Of a DNA stretch of 64,000 nucleotides, positions 26,599 through 40,021 are shown piece after piece. Source of the stretch: Bacillus proteolyticus (lineage in GTDB: Bacteria; Bacillota; Bacilli; Bacillales; Bacillaceae_G); assembly GCF_001884065.1 (NCBI RefSeq), contig NZ_MACH01000093.1, forward strand, positions 180,761 through 244,760, written 5' to 3'. Position 1 is the stretch's first letter; the number at the start of each line of letters is the position of its first letter. The position numbers and the translations under genes are program-made. The notes under the pieces were generated by a model that was not told where the DNA came from, ran no database searches, and worked only from the letters and a program-made list of their open reading frames with translations.

Positions 26599-28986
26599 TT
26601 AACGATATAAACGAACTGCACCTGCAGAATTATCATCTGCTTGTCCAACTACTTCAAATTTCAGTCCAAGCTTCGGTAATTTACGTCCTGCATCTGGAAT
26701 TAAATCGTTCATATACAATTTAGAATCATCAAACTTCGTTACACCTGGTAACCCTTTGTAATCATATGTTCCGCGTGTTGGAGATACAACTTTCCACGCT
26801 GGCGCTTGGTTAAAGGAGAACGCAGCATCTGCGATTTGGTATCGTGTACTATTTTTAACAGTTGGTTTGCCATTTAGCGTTCCAACAATTGCCTCTGGGT
26901 GAGAGTCAACAACCCCTAAGAAACCTTCTCCTGGATGCAGACCAACCCAATTATCTGTAAAGCTAGAGTCTGCATACCATACAACAAGACCTGTATTATA
27001 CGGTACACCGCTGCTATATTTTAACGCTTGATCAGCACCAGCGTAGTTTCTCCACTCTAAATAGTAGTTATGTTTCTTCTTATCAAAACCGTTTGATACA
27101 ACGAAACCATTTAATTTTAATTTCGCTTCGCCCTCTGCATCATCAGAGAACACAACATTTCCATCTACAGTTAATGTAGCGTTATCAAGAGTAAAACCGT
27201 TCGGTGCTAAACCACCATCTGTAATGTATTCAAATACTAGTTTTATTTTTTGACCTTTAAATTGGCTTAAGTCATATGACTTATCTACCCATTTACCATC
27301 CGTTGTGTCTAGACCATTTTTCACATTCTTTTCGCCAATTCGATCCACTAACGTTTTCTTACCATCTTCTGTCACTGCATGTACTTCAAGGAAGTCATAA
27401 TCTGTTTCAATTTCATACAATGACTTGTAATCAAATTTCGCCAGTGTTGCATTTGTTAAATCAAACACTGGTGTTTCTATTGTTGTATGAAGATTATCAC
27501 CTTTTGTACTATAGTAATATTTCTTACCGAATGCAGACTGAATACCTTTTACATCTTTATCTGGTAAGTTAACGCGAATCAGGCCAGGACGATTTGATTT
27601 CGTTACACTTTGATCTAAGTACGTCGCCAAACCGATACCGCGATTTAATTTATTATAATCAACCTCTACAATATTTGCCCAGTTTCCACCCATGTTCTTT
27701 TGAAAGAACTCTTTGTTTTGCGGAGAGAAACTCGGTGGCGTTGTACCCGCAATTTTACCAGCCCAGCTGCCGCCGCTCATAACAGACCAAGAGTTAATTG
27801 GCTCACCTGCTCCTGAATACTTCGTATCATACTCATCTGGAAGACCTAAATCATGACCAAATTCATGTGCGAATACACCAACTGCTCCGTCTTCCGGCTC
27901 AATTGTGTAGTCGTATGCTGCCATTTTACCGCCCCAGTTATCAACATTTGCTTTTGTTCCTTCAATCGGATATGGTGTTCCAAGGTTCCAACGATGTGAC
28001 CAAATTGCGTCATCACCTAGTCTACCACCGCCTCCATCTTGCCCAACTCCAGCGTGAATGACCATTAAGTGATCAATAAGACCATCTGATTCGTTTTTAT
28101 TGCCATCACCATTATTGTCATATTGATCGTATTGGTCAAATTCAGATAAATCAATACCACTTTCTACTGCTGCATTTAATGCCTCTTTTACAAAATCACG
28201 AGGTCCTTTTGGTCCTTTATTATCATGACCACCATCCCCTGCATCTGCACCATAATCCGCTGCATTACCAGGAACTGTTAACCACTTTGTTACTGTCCCA
28301 TCGACTGTATAACTACCACCCGATTGCTCTTCATAATATTGTTTAAATGTTGGGACTTTTGAACCATCAAAGAGTGTGAACGGCTCATCACCAAATAACA
28401 TTTTTTGATAATGTTCTGGATTAAAATCATTTGAATACATATAACCTGGTACTTGATCAATATTGTTATGCTTAAAGTCAGCAAACTCTACTAACAATAC
28501 AAGAACTTTATCTTTACGAACATCACCATTATATTGTTTTTGCTTTGCTGAAGTAGTTGGTACTTTGCCGTTTAATCCCCCTTTAACCGGCTCTTGTCCA
28601 GCTACTGGGCCAATAGCCGGTTGATCAGCTTTTTCTTTCTCATCTGCTTTTGCATCTTTAACTTTTTTCAAAAAGTCAGAAGCTTCTCTCGTAACACTGT
28701 CCCCCGCTGCTGGTTCTTTTCCAGCATTTTCGCCTTTTTTCTTCTCTACGTAGTTTTCAACAGCTTTTAATGTGTCTTCTTTCGACGCAGATTCACTAAT
28801 TACACCGCGTTTCTTGAGCGCATCTGCTAAACGATCCTCTTGAATTAAATTTTCATCAATTGGACTTAAAGTTCCTGTATGAGACGGCGTTGCCGCATAA
28901 ACAGATTGACTACCAAATCCAAATGTGCAACTAAGCACAGCTGTCGCCGCAAGTGTAGACAGCACCTTAAAAGGCTTTTTCTTCAT
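26599..28986 (-). CDS. inhA: immune inhibitor A, M6 family secreted metalloprotease
   Basis: Secreted zinc protease of 795 residues. A signal peptide ends near AAT. A propeptide-like region follows ([12 protein letters not shown]). The catalytic domain has [19 protein letters not shown] with the HExxH zinc motif, the third ligand Asp/Glu region and a downstream Met turn ([10 protein letters not shown]). The C-terminal half has [16 protein letters not shown] and the adhesion-like beta domain. The start at 28986 (MKKKPFK) follows GGGAGGAATAGG; the longer frame to 29022 covers that site. It resembles InhA1-InhA3 of the B. cereus group, which degrade host antimicrobial proteins and other substrates; which paralogue this is cannot be fixed here. 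Confidence 0.92.
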   Translation of the reverse strand: MKKKPFKVLSTLAATAVLSCTFGFGSQSVYAATPSHTGTLSPIDENLIQEDRLADALKKRGVISESASKEDTLKAVENYVEKKKGENAGKEPAAGDSVTREASDFLKKVKDAKADEKEKADQPAIGPVAGQEPVKGGLNGKVPTTSAKQKQYNGDVRKDKVLVLLVEFADFKHNNIDQVPGYMYSNDFNPEHYQKMLFGDEPFTLFDGSKVPTFKQYYEEQSGGSYTVDGTVTKWLTVPGNAADYGADAGDGGHDNKGPKGPRDFVKEALNAAVESGIDLSEFDQYDQYDNNGDGNKNESDGLIDHLMVIHAGVGQDGGGGRLGDDAIWSHRWNLGTPYPIEGTKANVDNWGGKMAAYDYTIEPEDGAVGVFAHEFGHDLGLPDEYDTKYSGAGEPINSWSVMSGGSWAGKIAGTTPPSFSPQNKEFFQKNMGGNWANIVEVDYNKLNRGIGLATYLDQSVTKSNRPGLIRVNLPDKDVKGIQSAFGKKYYYSTKGDNLHTTIETPVFDLTNATLAKFDYKSLYEIETDYDFLEVHAVTEDGKKTLVDRIGEKNVKNGLDTTDGKWVDKSYDLSQFKGQKIKLVFEYITDGGLAPNGFTLDNATLTVDGNVVFSDDAEGEAKLKLNGFVVSNGFDKKKHNYYLEWRNYAGADQALKYSSGVPYNTGLVVWYADSSFTDNWVGLHPGEGFLGVVDSHPEAIVGTLNGKPTVKNSTRYQIADAAFSFNQAPAWKVVSPTRGTYDYKGLPGVTKFDDSKLYMNDLIPDAGRKLPKLGLKFEVVGQADDNSAGAVRLYR

Positions 28987-29044
28987 CCCTATTCCTCCCC
29001 AATATTTTATTATACCTAACATTCATATAATAATGAAAATTCTG

Positions 29045-29060
29045 ATATCTTACAAGATAT
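29045..29060. promoter_or_regulatory. palindrome upstream of inhA
   Basis: ATATCTT-AC-AAGATAT, a 16-bp palindrome about 60 bases upstream of the inhA start. A possible operator; no PlcR-type box was found here. Confidence 0.3.
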
Positions 29061-29159
29061 TGTCTTAATTTGTAATATTTTTGAAAATATTCTTTATTTT
29101 AGATTGGTGTACATTCTGATTTATCGATTTTTCAGGTGATAGTAGCTGGCTAAAAAAAT

Positions 29160-29197
29160 AAAAAGATCATCCACTATATATAGTGGATGATCTTTTT
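29160..29197 (-). terminator. terminator of rph
   Basis: A perfect 38-bp palindrome AAAAAGATCATCCACTATA / TATAGTGGATGATCTTTTT between rph and inhA. Confidence 0.85.
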
Positions 29198-29214
29198 ATT
29201 TATCTAAAGTACAA

Positions 29215-31821
<2,607 letters not shown>

Positions 31822-31953
31822 TTACCATCTCTCCTTACTATGCGTGTGTTCTTGATTGTAGCAGTAGTAAATACGAATAAACAGTCTATTTTGAACTTGA
31901 TTTACATGATATAATTAAGTTAGGAAGAGATGATTATTTTTATTTCTCCACCT

Positions 31954-32298
31954 CTAATTCACTTCAATTACATCACCAAACTTAAATATCCTTTGATTAT
32001 GAAAAGCATCATCTGTACAAGTAATTGTCTCATTTAATGGGTTTATATCAGCTACTGTTATGTAATTTTTATATAGATAGCCATCTTTATAATATGTAAG
32101 TAAAACCTCTTCCTCACCTAAATATGAAATTAACAGCTTATTTTCAATCATTTCTTTCGCATCTTGCGTTAAGATTGGACGTGGGACTTTCGTTTGCTCG
32201 TACATCATTTCTTTAATCACTGCAAACTGCTCTGGCATACTGGCAAACGGTTGCCACTTTACCATCCCTCTTCCTTTTGGCATATTAGCATTTTTCAC
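31954..32298 (-). CDS. YolD-like family protein
   Basis: 114 residues starting MKNANMPKGRGMVKWQPFASMPEQF, the standard YolD-like signature, followed by a beta-rich domain. YolD proteins are small partners of Y-family polymerases in Bacillus (YqjX with YqjW, YolD with UvrX). Its GTG start overlaps the upstream polymerase stop by four bases (GTGA), so translation is coupled. AGGAGG is inside the polymerase end. Confidence 0.85.
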   Translation of the reverse strand: MKNANMPKGRGMVKWQPFASMPEQFAVIKEMMYEQTKVPRPILTQDAKEMIENKLLISYLGEEEVLLTYYKDGYLYKNYITVADINPLNETITCTDDAFHNQRIFKFGDVIEVN

Positions 32299-33560
32299 GA
32301 TTTGTGTCCTCCTAATAATGTGTTTCTATATCTTGCTGTTGCGACGCTTGTGTAGGAAATTCCACGTAAAATACTGTTTTTACCAAATCGTGTTCGAATT
32401 TCGTCCATAACTTTCGTTAATCTCATTTCTTTTTCTCTTTGTATAATGTTATCGAAAAGTGAAATTTGCTCCTCTCCTTCATTAATAAAGTTTGTTAATG
32501 AGACGCTTAACGAACGAATCGGCTCTCCTGTATAACCTTCGTATAAAAAATATGTGCAAACATTGTAAATATCCATCGTTAAATTTGTTGCCCGGTTTAA
32601 CGTATGTGCCTTTCGTATTCCTCCGCCATATTCCTTGCTATATCCAACTGAAAAATGGATCGTTTGTGCATATTTCTTTTCTCTTCTCAACCTGTAACAA
32701 ACCTCTTCTATATGCTCTAATAAAATAATGACGAACTCGTCTACAGAATAATCGCGTAATAATATTTGGCTTTTCGCTATAGATTTTGTTGCGGGAACAT
32801 ATTTTTCTGCTATTCTGCTAAAATCAATCCCGTTACTATGTAAATGTAATTCTTCTCCTATTACACCAAACGATTGTTTTAAATATTTCAAAGGATACTG
32901 CGCTAATTCTCCAATTGTATGTATACCTTTCCGGTTCAATTTCATTTCCGTTTTATACGATATACCCCAAAATTTACTGAGCGGTCTAATGCTCCATAAC
33001 TTCTCGGGTATATCGTCATATGTCCACTGCGCTATTCCGTCTTTATTCTTTTTCGCTTCCACATCCATCGCTACTTTACTCAATAATAAGTTCGGACCAA
33101 TGCCAACCGTACTTTCAATCCGTGTACGTTCATATATTTCTCTCTTAAACTTTAATGCAAACTCACGCGGATTACTCGCAAACAAATGAATACTTGCGGT
33201 CATGTCCATAAAAAACTCATCGATACTATATTGATGGAAATCTTCCGGTGCAACATATTGTAAAGCTAAACCAGTTATGTAAGTTGAACACTTCATATAC
33301 GTATGCATAATTGGATTCACAATAATAATATCTGGTCGCTTCGGTATTTCGTACAATCTTGCCATCTTCTTTATCCCTAATGCTTTTAATGGCGGTGTTG
33401 CCGCTAATACGATTGATCCGCTCTGATTCGCATCCCCTACGACGGCCAATTTTGTATAACGTGGATCCAGTCCTTTTTTAATGCAGGAAACACTTGCATA
33501 AAAGCTACGAAGATCTACACAAAGAATAGTACGATTCGGTAAAAGAGAATAATCATACAA
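32295..33560 (-). CDS. uvrX: Y-family DNA polymerase (UvrX/YqjW type)
   Basis: Error-prone translesion polymerase, 421 residues. Catalytic motifs are at the N-terminus (ILCVDLRSFYASVSCI) and YSIDEFFMDMT with the paired acidic residues, followed by the thumb motif VGIGPNLLLSKVAMDVEAKKNKDGIAQW and a C-terminal little-finger domain. The start is TTG 33560 (LYDYSLLPNRT) behind GGGGGGATT; a longer frame to 33677 would run over the promoter. Two LexA-type boxes flank the -10, so it is SOS-induced. The yolD gene follows, as in Bacillus yqjWX. Confidence 0.9.
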   Translation of the reverse strand: MYDYSLLPNRTILCVDLRSFYASVSCIKKGLDPRYTKLAVVGDANQSGSIVLAATPPLKALGIKKMARLYEIPKRPDIIIVNPIMHTYMKCSTYITGLALQYVAPEDFHQYSIDEFFMDMTASIHLFASNPREFALKFKREIYERTRIESTVGIGPNLLLSKVAMDVEAKKNKDGIAQWTYDDIPEKLWSIRPLSKFWGISYKTEMKLNRKGIHTIGELAQYPLKYLKQSFGVIGEELHLHSNGIDFSRIAEKYVPATKSIAKSQILLRDYSVDEFVIILLEHIEEVCYRLRREKKYAQTIHFSVGYSKEYGGGIRKAHTLNRATNLTMDIYNVCTYFLYEGYTGEPIRSLSVSLTNFINEGEEQISLFDNIIQREKEMRLTKVMDEIRTRFGKNSILRGISYTSVATARYRNTLLGGHKS

Positions 33561-33576
33561 GGTAATCCCCCCTAAC

Positions 33577-33623
33577 AAAAGAACAAGAGTTCCTATTATA
33601 TACGAACTCTTGTTCTTTTTAAA
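33577..33623 (-). promoter_or_regulatory. SOS promoter of uvrX with two LexA boxes
   Basis: On the minus strand: -35-like TTTAAA (33618-33623), 17-bp spacer, -10 TATAAT (33595-33600). GAAC-N4-GTTC occurs twice, at 33604-33615 inside the spacer and at 33581-33592 just past the -10. These fit the Bacillus LexA (DinR) box. The two boxes are complementary copies, so the region can also fold as a hairpin. Confidence 0.75.
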
Positions 33624-33919
33624 GGTATTTTTATGAAAATTTTGGTTAAAATAACCGTCATATCTATGCGCTATCATTTAAGGCAGGAGAAACTTTGTAT
33701 ACAAAACCGCTAGAATTTCAATTAACTCATAAGTATATAACTACTAAAACAAACCAATTAAACCCTTATTATCAAAACATAATTTATATAAATTGACCTT
33801 TTTAACTTGTCCAAAGATGTAGTTTTAACTGTTTGGATCATCTGATTTTAATGTTCCATAGGGGCAAAATTCACCGTCACTATTAATTGGCCACAGTAAG
33901 ACTTTATTTCAAACCCATA

Positions 33920-33976
33920 AAAAATAGATTACCTGCACACTAAAAAGTATAGCGCACAGGTAATCTATTTGTTTTT
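33920..33976 (-). terminator. terminator of the 5'-nucleotidase gene
   Basis: AAATAGATTACCTG and CAGGTAATCTATTT form a long stem with a T-run on the minus strand. The spacer from 33624 to 33991 holds this hairpin and nothing else seen. Confidence 0.8.
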
Positions 33977-33991
33977 GAGATTAATAAAAAA

Positions 33992-35581
33992 CTAATTTAT
34001 TTTTTGAATTCTTCCATCAATAACAGACTGAATTGGTTCTTTTGATTTTTTTATATAATCTACTAATGCTTCAAAATCAGTTGGTCCTGTTTCAGCATCT
34101 TTCTCGTTTTTAAAGGATACAAATCCATCTCCACCTGAAGCTAGAAATGCGTTCGCAACGACGCTGTAAGTTTTAGAAGGAATAATTTCTTCTCCATCTG
34201 TTAAGCGAATACTTGTTACTTTTTCTCCATTAGGTTTGTTCGCATCCCAAGTGTATTGGATCCCTGAAATTTGAAGCATTCTTGTTATGTCTTTTTGCCA
34301 TTGTTGATTTAAAATATCACGAATGTCTTGACCCGTTAAATTTACCTTTATTAATTGATTTCCGAATGGTTGAATACCATATATCTCTCCCCATGTAATA
34401 TCACCAGCATCTAAGTCATTACGAATACCACCAGGATTCATAAGTGCAATTTGGGATTGCATTGTTGTACGCTGGGCATCAGCAACTAAATTCCCAAGAG
34501 TAGATTCACCAGCCGTATTGAGTTTGCGATCTAGTGGAGCAATAGACTTACCTACAACTTCATTAACAAGAGGTGCGATTTTTGCTTGATATTTCTCCAT
34601 CTTCTTCTTTATTTTTTTATCAGGCTCCATGCCTTCATGGTAAGTTGTAACAATTTCTGCTTTTTTCTCAACAATATCTTGTGTCTTACGATCAATCTTT
34701 ACATCAACATCAGCAAAAGCCATACCATAAGAATTTGCTTGTACGACAAGTTTATTATTAACAGTTCCATTTACATAAGTGTGGCTATGCCCACCAAAAA
34801 TAACATCGACTTCCGGATCAGTCTCATTTGCTAATCGGACGATATCACCATTTGTTACACCGTTCCCATCTGTTGTCCCCCCGTTATGCGCAAGAACAAC
34901 GATAGATTTAACGCCTAGTTTTTTTAATTGCTTTACAGATTTGTTAATAGCTTCAACTTCATCTGTAATTTCTACATTCTTTAGCATAGTAGGCATAACA
35001 AGGTTAGGAACATCCGTTGTTACGACTCCGATGAATCCAACAGGAACTCCTTGTACCTTTTTTATAGTGAATGGTGGTAAAAATAAACGACCAGTGGATT
35101 TATTATAGAAATTTGCGGCAACATATGGGAATTTTGCTCCTTTAAAATCCCCTGTTTTCTCATGGTATCCACCATAAATAAGGCGGTTCATTTCCTCAAC
35201 ACCTTCATCAAATTCATGATTTCCTATAGTTCCAACATCGAATTTCAAATCATTTAGAAATTCAATTGTAGGTTCGTCTTGTAATAATGCTGAAACAGGA
35301 GTACTTGCTCCAACAACATCGCCAGCATGTACCTTTAATGTATTCGGATTTTGTTTTTCACGATCACGTAAATAAGCTCCTAAGTACTCAATTCCCCCTG
35401 CATCTTTATTGTTAATTTTTTTCACAGTGTCTAGTTGCCCATGAAAATCGTTAATACCGAGCATTTGCACATCTATGTAGCGGTTTGGTTCTGTAATTGC
35501 TTGGGCTGAAGGCGCAGCAAATACACTAGTAAAAGTAACTGTACTTAATGCTAAAGCAACTGGAATGATTTTTTTCTACAT
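33992..35581 (-). pseudogene. secreted 5'-nucleotidase/metallophosphatase with stop at codon 2
   Basis: The enzyme frame is intact: GINDFHGQLD, AGDVVGASTPVSALL, GNHEFDEG, VLAHNGG and GGHSHTYV are the metal-site motifs of the calcineurin-like domain, and NPGGIRNDLDAGDITWGEIYGIQPFGN belongs to the C-terminal nucleotide-binding domain. Upstream in frame is a good signal peptide (KKIIPVALALSTVTF ... PSAQA) behind GGAGAG, but it reads ATG TAG at 35581-35576, a stop directly after the start. Translation could only begin at GTG 35470, giving 492 residues without a signal peptide. So export is lost unless another start or suppression is used. The terminator follows. Confidence 0.8.
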
Positions 35582-36083
35582 AAAATTTCTCTCCCCTAAT
35601 TAAAATCTGACATAATACGATGTTATTTTAATATATTAAGAGAATTATTTCCATAAAAATTCTACCAATTATAAAAATTAATAAAATCCCATTGTTTTCT
35701 GACAAGATATTTCTTCCTCAAAAAAATGTACATTTCTTTGTTTTGAGGATTATTCAAAATATTATCTTGATAGTAATATAACAATACTTCTAAGAAATCT
35801 AAAAAACTCTAATCAATACATTTTAGCTGTTAAGAAGAATATTCAATCCAAAATTAATGGAGATTTATCAACCTAACATCTCAATATCACCATTTAAAAA
35901 GATGCTCCTGGATTTATCCAAGAGCATCTTTTATAAAGCTTTATTTTTTACTTGTTTATCAACTATCTTATGATATTTAGTACCTCTCATATTTTTAAAT
36001 AAAATTACTTTAGTAATCGTATGAAAGGCTGCCTAATCATTTTCACGGCACCTCTAAGTATATTCTATTGTGCTTACGTCTAA
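35582..36083. other. spacer without a gene
   Basis: AT-rich spacer between the 5'-nucleotidase and catalase genes. A hairpin AAAAGATGCTC ... GAGCATCTTTT (35897-35932) with a T-run on the minus strand probably ends the catalase transcript. No coding stretch seen. Confidence 0.6.
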
Positions 36084-37724
36084 TTAATAAGGATCTGATT
36101 CATGGCTTTTCTTTACTGCATCTTTTGTTGCTTCGTTTGCAGCTAATGAACCTTGACCATATTTTGATTTACTTACTTCGCGGCCCGGAAGTTTGTTTTC
36201 CGTTTTAGCTTCTTTCATTTTCTTTTCAATACCTTCTTTAACACGACGGCCATAATCCTCATCAGCTTGTGTGAAGTGTTCAATCATCGCATTCTGAATT
36301 CTTTTGTCACATACTGCAAGTGCTTCAGATAGATTTTTAACCAACTCATTTCGTTCCCACTCCTCAAAACTACGATATGTGTGACCTGCTTGACCATAAT
36401 TATTAGGACGATCGATTGGTGCGCTCATAGCAGCCGCATTGTAAGTTGGTTGATGTGGATGATGCTTTTCTTGTTTTGCATCTTTATAGCCACCCAGCAT
36501 AGATGGCTCATAGTTAATATGCGGATTTTCTCCAGACTCTTTCGGATTACGCATATCCATTTGACCACGATGTTGATTTGTACGAACAGGCGCTTTAGGT
36601 GCATTTACAGGTAATTGCAGATAGTTTGCACCAACGCGATAACGTTGAGTATCTGAATAAGAGAAAGTACGACCTTGTAGCATTTTATCATCTGAGAAGT
36701 CCATGCCATCAACAAGTACTCCTGTACCAAAAGCAGCTTGTTCAATCTCTGAATGGTAATCAACTGGATTACGATCAAGAACCATACGTCCTACTGGTAA
36801 CCAGGGGAACTGCTCCTCTGGCCAAAGCTTCGTATCATCAAGAGGATCAAAATCGAGTTCTGGATGATAACCATCCTCCATAATTTGTACAAATAGCTCC
36901 CACTCTGGATAATCTTTGCGCTCAATTGCTTCATATAAATCTTGTGTTGCATGACTAACATTCATTGCTTGAATACTGTTTGCATCTTCTTGTGTTAAAT
37001 TTCGAATTCCCTGCTTTGGCTCCCAATGATATTTCACCAATACAGCTTCGCCTTTTTCATTTACCCATTTATAAGTGTTCACACCAGATCCCTGCATATG
37101 GCGATATGTTGCTGGAATACCCCATGGAGAAAATAAAAATGTAATCATATGTGTTGCCTCTGGGGTACGAGAAACAAAGTCAAACATCCGCTGAGGATTC
37201 GGCACGTTCGAAACCGGATCAACCTTAAATGCGTGAATCATATCTGGGAACTTCATCGCATCACGAATAAAGAAAATCTTCAAATTATTCCCTACTAAAT
37301 CCCAGTTACCATCTTCCGTATACATTTTCACTGCAAAACCTCGTGGATCCCTCGCTGTTTCTGGTGAGTCCTTGGCTCCAGCTACTGTAGAAAAACGAAC
37401 CATTAACGGTGTTTTTTTACCAGCCCCTGAAAATACTTTCGCACGAGTATATTTTTCTGCCGGCTCATCTCCAACTTTTCCATAGGTTTCAAAATACCCA
37501 AATGCCCCAGCTCCTCGCGCATGTACTACACGTTCCGGAACCTCTTCTCGATCAAAATGAGAAATTTTTTCGATGAAATGATAATTTTCAAGTGTTGCTG
37601 GACCACGATTCCCAATTGTTCGGATGTTTTGATTATCCTTCACAGGGTGCCCCTGTCGTGTTGTCAATGTTTCACGTTTCACGTCTTGTTCATCTAGAGA
37701 ATTCATGTCCTGGTTTTCTGCCAT
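36084..37724 (-). CDS. heme catalase with C-terminal extension
   Basis: 546-residue monofunctional catalase that breaks down hydrogen peroxide. The active-site segment [23 protein letters not shown] carries the catalytic His, [19 protein letters not shown] the distal Asn region, and [17 protein letters not shown] the heme-ligand Tyr. It has about 60 residues more than KatA-type enzymes, at the C-terminus ([20 protein letters not shown]). That suits the KatX/KatB-like Bacillus group, some of which are spore enzymes. The ATG at 37724 follows GAGGAGGTTTT; an earlier in-frame start at 37742 has no such site. No PerR box was found upstream. Confidence 0.92.
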   Translation of the reverse strand: MAENQDMNSLDEQDVKRETLTTRQGHPVKDNQNIRTIGNRGPATLENYHFIEKISHFDREEVPERVVHARGAGAFGYFETYGKVGDEPAEKYTRAKVFSGAGKKTPLMVRFSTVAGAKDSPETARDPRGFAVKMYTEDGNWDLVGNNLKIFFIRDAMKFPDMIHAFKVDPVSNVPNPQRMFDFVSRTPEATHMITFLFSPWGIPATYRHMQGSGVNTYKWVNEKGEAVLVKYHWEPKQGIRNLTQEDANSIQAMNVSHATQDLYEAIERKDYPEWELFVQIMEDGYHPELDFDPLDDTKLWPEEQFPWLPVGRMVLDRNPVDYHSEIEQAAFGTGVLVDGMDFSDDKMLQGRTFSYSDTQRYRVGANYLQLPVNAPKAPVRTNQHRGQMDMRNPKESGENPHINYEPSMLGGYKDAKQEKHHPHQPTYNAAAMSAPIDRPNNYGQAGHTYRSFEEWERNELVKNLSEALAVCDKRIQNAMIEHFTQADEDYGRRVKEGIEKKMKEAKTENKLPGREVSKSKYGQGSLAANEATKDAVKKSHESDPY

Positions 37725-37836
37725 AATTGAAAACCTCCTCAAAATTATTCACCTTTAGGTATTTCCATTTATTAGAAAAATATGATAGAATTGCAACTTA
37801 TTTATAATTTATCAATTAACAATTATATAGTTGTAA

Positions 37837-38673
37837 TCAGTCCTTTAAAAATAATAGGAGTGCTTCATTAAATTCTTTAGCATGCGTTGCATTTAGCCCA
37901 TGTGGACCACCCTTTATTAATGCTACTTTAGAATTAGGAATTGCTTCATGTGTTAATTTCCCACTATATTCATATGGTACAGTTGCATCTGAATCACCAT
38001 GAATAACAAGGGTAGGTATATTAACCTTGGCTAAATCGCTTCTGAAGTCTGTTTTGCTGAAAGCAGCGATACAATCTAGTGTTCCTTTAGGTGATGCACC
38101 CGCAGCGATATCCCTATTGTAAAGTCGAAATGGTTCACTAACTAAGTCAGTTTGATCTCCAGCAGCAAAAAATCCTTTCGTAAACTCATCAAGGAATGCT
38201 AGACGATCACTTTTTACTCCATTTTCAAATCCTTGAATTGCTACATCATCTAATACACCCTCAGGATGATCTGCTGACTTGTAAAGGAATGGTGGTACAG
38301 CTCCTGCAAATACAGCCTTCTCTACTCTATTAGTTCCATATCTTCCAATATACCGGGCTACCTCGCCTCCACCCATAGAAAAACCAACAAGTGTGACATT
38401 TTGAAGCTCTAACTGTTCTAATAGTTGATGTAAATCAGAAGTAAAGGTATCATATTCATACCCTTCCCACGGCTGAGATGATTTTCCAAAACCTCGACGA
38501 TCATATGTTATAACTCTGTATCCAGCCTCAACAAGAGCGGGAACTTGGTATTCCCAAGATCGACCACTTAACGGCCAACCATGAATTAGTACAACTGGTT
38601 TTCCTGTGCCATGATCCTCATAATATATCTCAATTGGTGCTTGATTTTCGGTTCCTACAGTAATTTTTGCCAT
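37837..38673 (-). CDS. alpha/beta hydrolase (non-heme haloperoxidase-like)
   Basis: 278 residues with HGWPLSGRSWEYQVPALVEAGYRVITYDRRGFGKSSQP, the nucleophile elbow GFSMGGGEVARY, the acid in HGDSDATVPYE and the His in KGGPHGLNATH. This is the pattern of cofactor-free haloperoxidases and related esterases. The start at 38673 is behind AAAGGAGGTAGG. It diverges from the isochorismatase/amidohydrolase genes and is probably part of the same metabolic cluster. Confidence 0.88.
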   Translation of the reverse strand: MAKITVGTENQAPIEIYYEDHGTGKPVVLIHGWPLSGRSWEYQVPALVEAGYRVITYDRRGFGKSSQPWEGYEYDTFTSDLHQLLEQLELQNVTLVGFSMGGGEVARYIGRYGTNRVEKAVFAGAVPPFLYKSADHPEGVLDDVAIQGFENGVKSDRLAFLDEFTKGFFAAGDQTDLVSEPFRLYNRDIAAGASPKGTLDCIAAFSKTDFRSDLAKVNIPTLVIHGDSDATVPYEYSGKLTHEAIPNSKVALIKGGPHGLNATHAKEFNEALLLFLKD

Positions 38674-38880
38674 TCTCCTACCTCCTTTAATATATATCAT
38701 TTTCTTCAATAATCCGGATGAATCTCATAACCTATTTATGCACATTTATATTGTGAACTCTATGTATGAAACTCTATTGTTCCAATGATTTCATTTTCTC
38801 TTTATGGAACAATTCCCCATCTTATACCTTTTTCATCACGAAGTATTTGCTGAACATTCCTCCTATTCAATTCTAATAAC

Positions 38881-38990
38881 AAAAATAGGTGACTATCAAT
38901 ATCGTTCTATCTATAGAATGTATAGGTAAAATCAATCTATTTTATAGTGAAAACAACTATAGTTACGACCTATACAAATTATAGATAATT
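38881..38990. promoter_or_regulatory. cluster of CTAT/ATAG half-sites between divergent genes
   Basis: The 505-bp divergent spacer (38674-39178) holds no gene. Within it, CTAT and ATAG half-sites are packed: TTCTAT-CT-ATAGAA (38905-38918), CTAT-TTT-ATAG (38937-38947), ACTATAGT (38957-38964), and ATAG near 38981. Such half-sites are a common form of LysR operator, and a LysR gene lies at 43425. Function is inferred. Confidence 0.45.
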
Positions 38991-39178
38991 TAGAATTGAT
39001 TAACCAATTCGTTTTCAAATACTATAAATTTGTATAGCGCTTCATGTTCTATGAATGCTGCTATAACTCATATTAACGGTCAGTTTAGTTACAAACTAAT
39101 CGTAACAAACGAAGAAATTTGGTAATATTCTACTGTTTAAACTTTCTTCGATTACTTAATTTTTAGGAGGAATACATA

Positions 39179-39823
39179 ATGACTGATCTCTATTCTCGTA
39201 TTAACAAAGATGATGCTGTCGTGCTTTTAGTAGATCATCAAACTGGTCTTATGTCCGGACTAGTACGTGACTATGGTGTTGATGAATTCAAGAACAATGT
39301 TTTAGCTCTTGCTCACACTGCTAAGTTTTTTGATTTACCAGTTATTTTAACAACAAGTTTTGAAAACGGACCTAACGGACCTTTAATGCAAGAATTGGTT
39401 GATCTCTTTCCTCACGCACAAAAAATAGCTCGACCTGGACAAATTAACGCATGGGATAATGATGATTTTGTAAAAGCAATCGAAGAAACTGGAAAAAAGC
39501 AACTTATCATCGCGGGCGTAGTTACGGACGTTTGTGTTGCTTTCCCGGCACTTTCCGCTATAAAAGCTGGATATGAAGTATTTGCTGTTACTGATGCTTC
39601 AGGAACTTTCAGTAAACAAGTTGCAGATGCTGCCAATACGCGTATGGCACATAGTGGCGTGCAACTTATGAACTGGTTTAGCGTAGCGTGCGAATTACAA
39701 CGCGATTGGCGCAACGATGTCGAAGGTTTTGGCAATTTGCTTGCTAGTAATCTTCCAGGTTATCAAAATATAATTGGAAGCTATAGGGGAGCTCAGCGAG
39801 ATCTTAGTAAACAAGATGCATAA
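39179..39823 (+). CDS. isochorismatase-fold cysteine hydrolase (YcaC-like), copy 1
   Basis: 214 residues. The isochorismatase-fold triad is visible: Asp in VVLLVDHQTGLM, Lys in GKKQLIIAGV and Cys in VVTDVCVAFPALSAIKAGYEVFAV. The YcaC-like group has unknown substrates, possibly amides or carbamates. TAGGAGG precedes the ATG; a hairpin at 39881 follows. First plus-strand gene of the cluster; paralogous to the next gene. Confidence 0.88.
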   Translation: MTDLYSRINKDDAVVLLVDHQTGLMSGLVRDYGVDEFKNNVLALAHTAKFFDLPVILTTSFENGPNGPLMQELVDLFPHAQKIARPGQINAWDNDDFVKAIEETGKKQLIIAGVVTDVCVAFPALSAIKAGYEVFAVTDASGTFSKQVADAANTRMAHSGVQLMNWFSVACELQRDWRNDVEGFGNLLASNLPGYQNIIGSYRGAQRDLSKQDA

Positions 39824-39877
39824 ATGTATTCCAAAGAAATAGCTATAAATCACTTTTTAAAAAGTGGATAGTATAAA

Positions 39878-39908
39878 TTTAGCGCTGATTAAATCAGCGC
39901 TCTCTTTT
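39878..39908 (+). terminator. terminator between the two isochorismatase genes
   Basis: AGCGCTGATT-aa-ATCAGCGCT hairpin followed by CTCTTTT. Confidence 0.7.
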
Positions 39909-40021
39909 AAATCAAGAAGTATAGCAAAGCTTTTATTTTTACGATTACAACTGTAATTAACAGAAAATATATTCTTTTCAAAAAAATCATTTTAAAACAA
40001 TTAAAAAAGGAGTGTTTTATT

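Noticed and set aside
37725-37836. Possible PerR or sigma-B control site upstream of the catalase
   Set aside because: AT-rich, but no acceptable match to the PerR box or to a GTTT/GGGTAT promoter was found.
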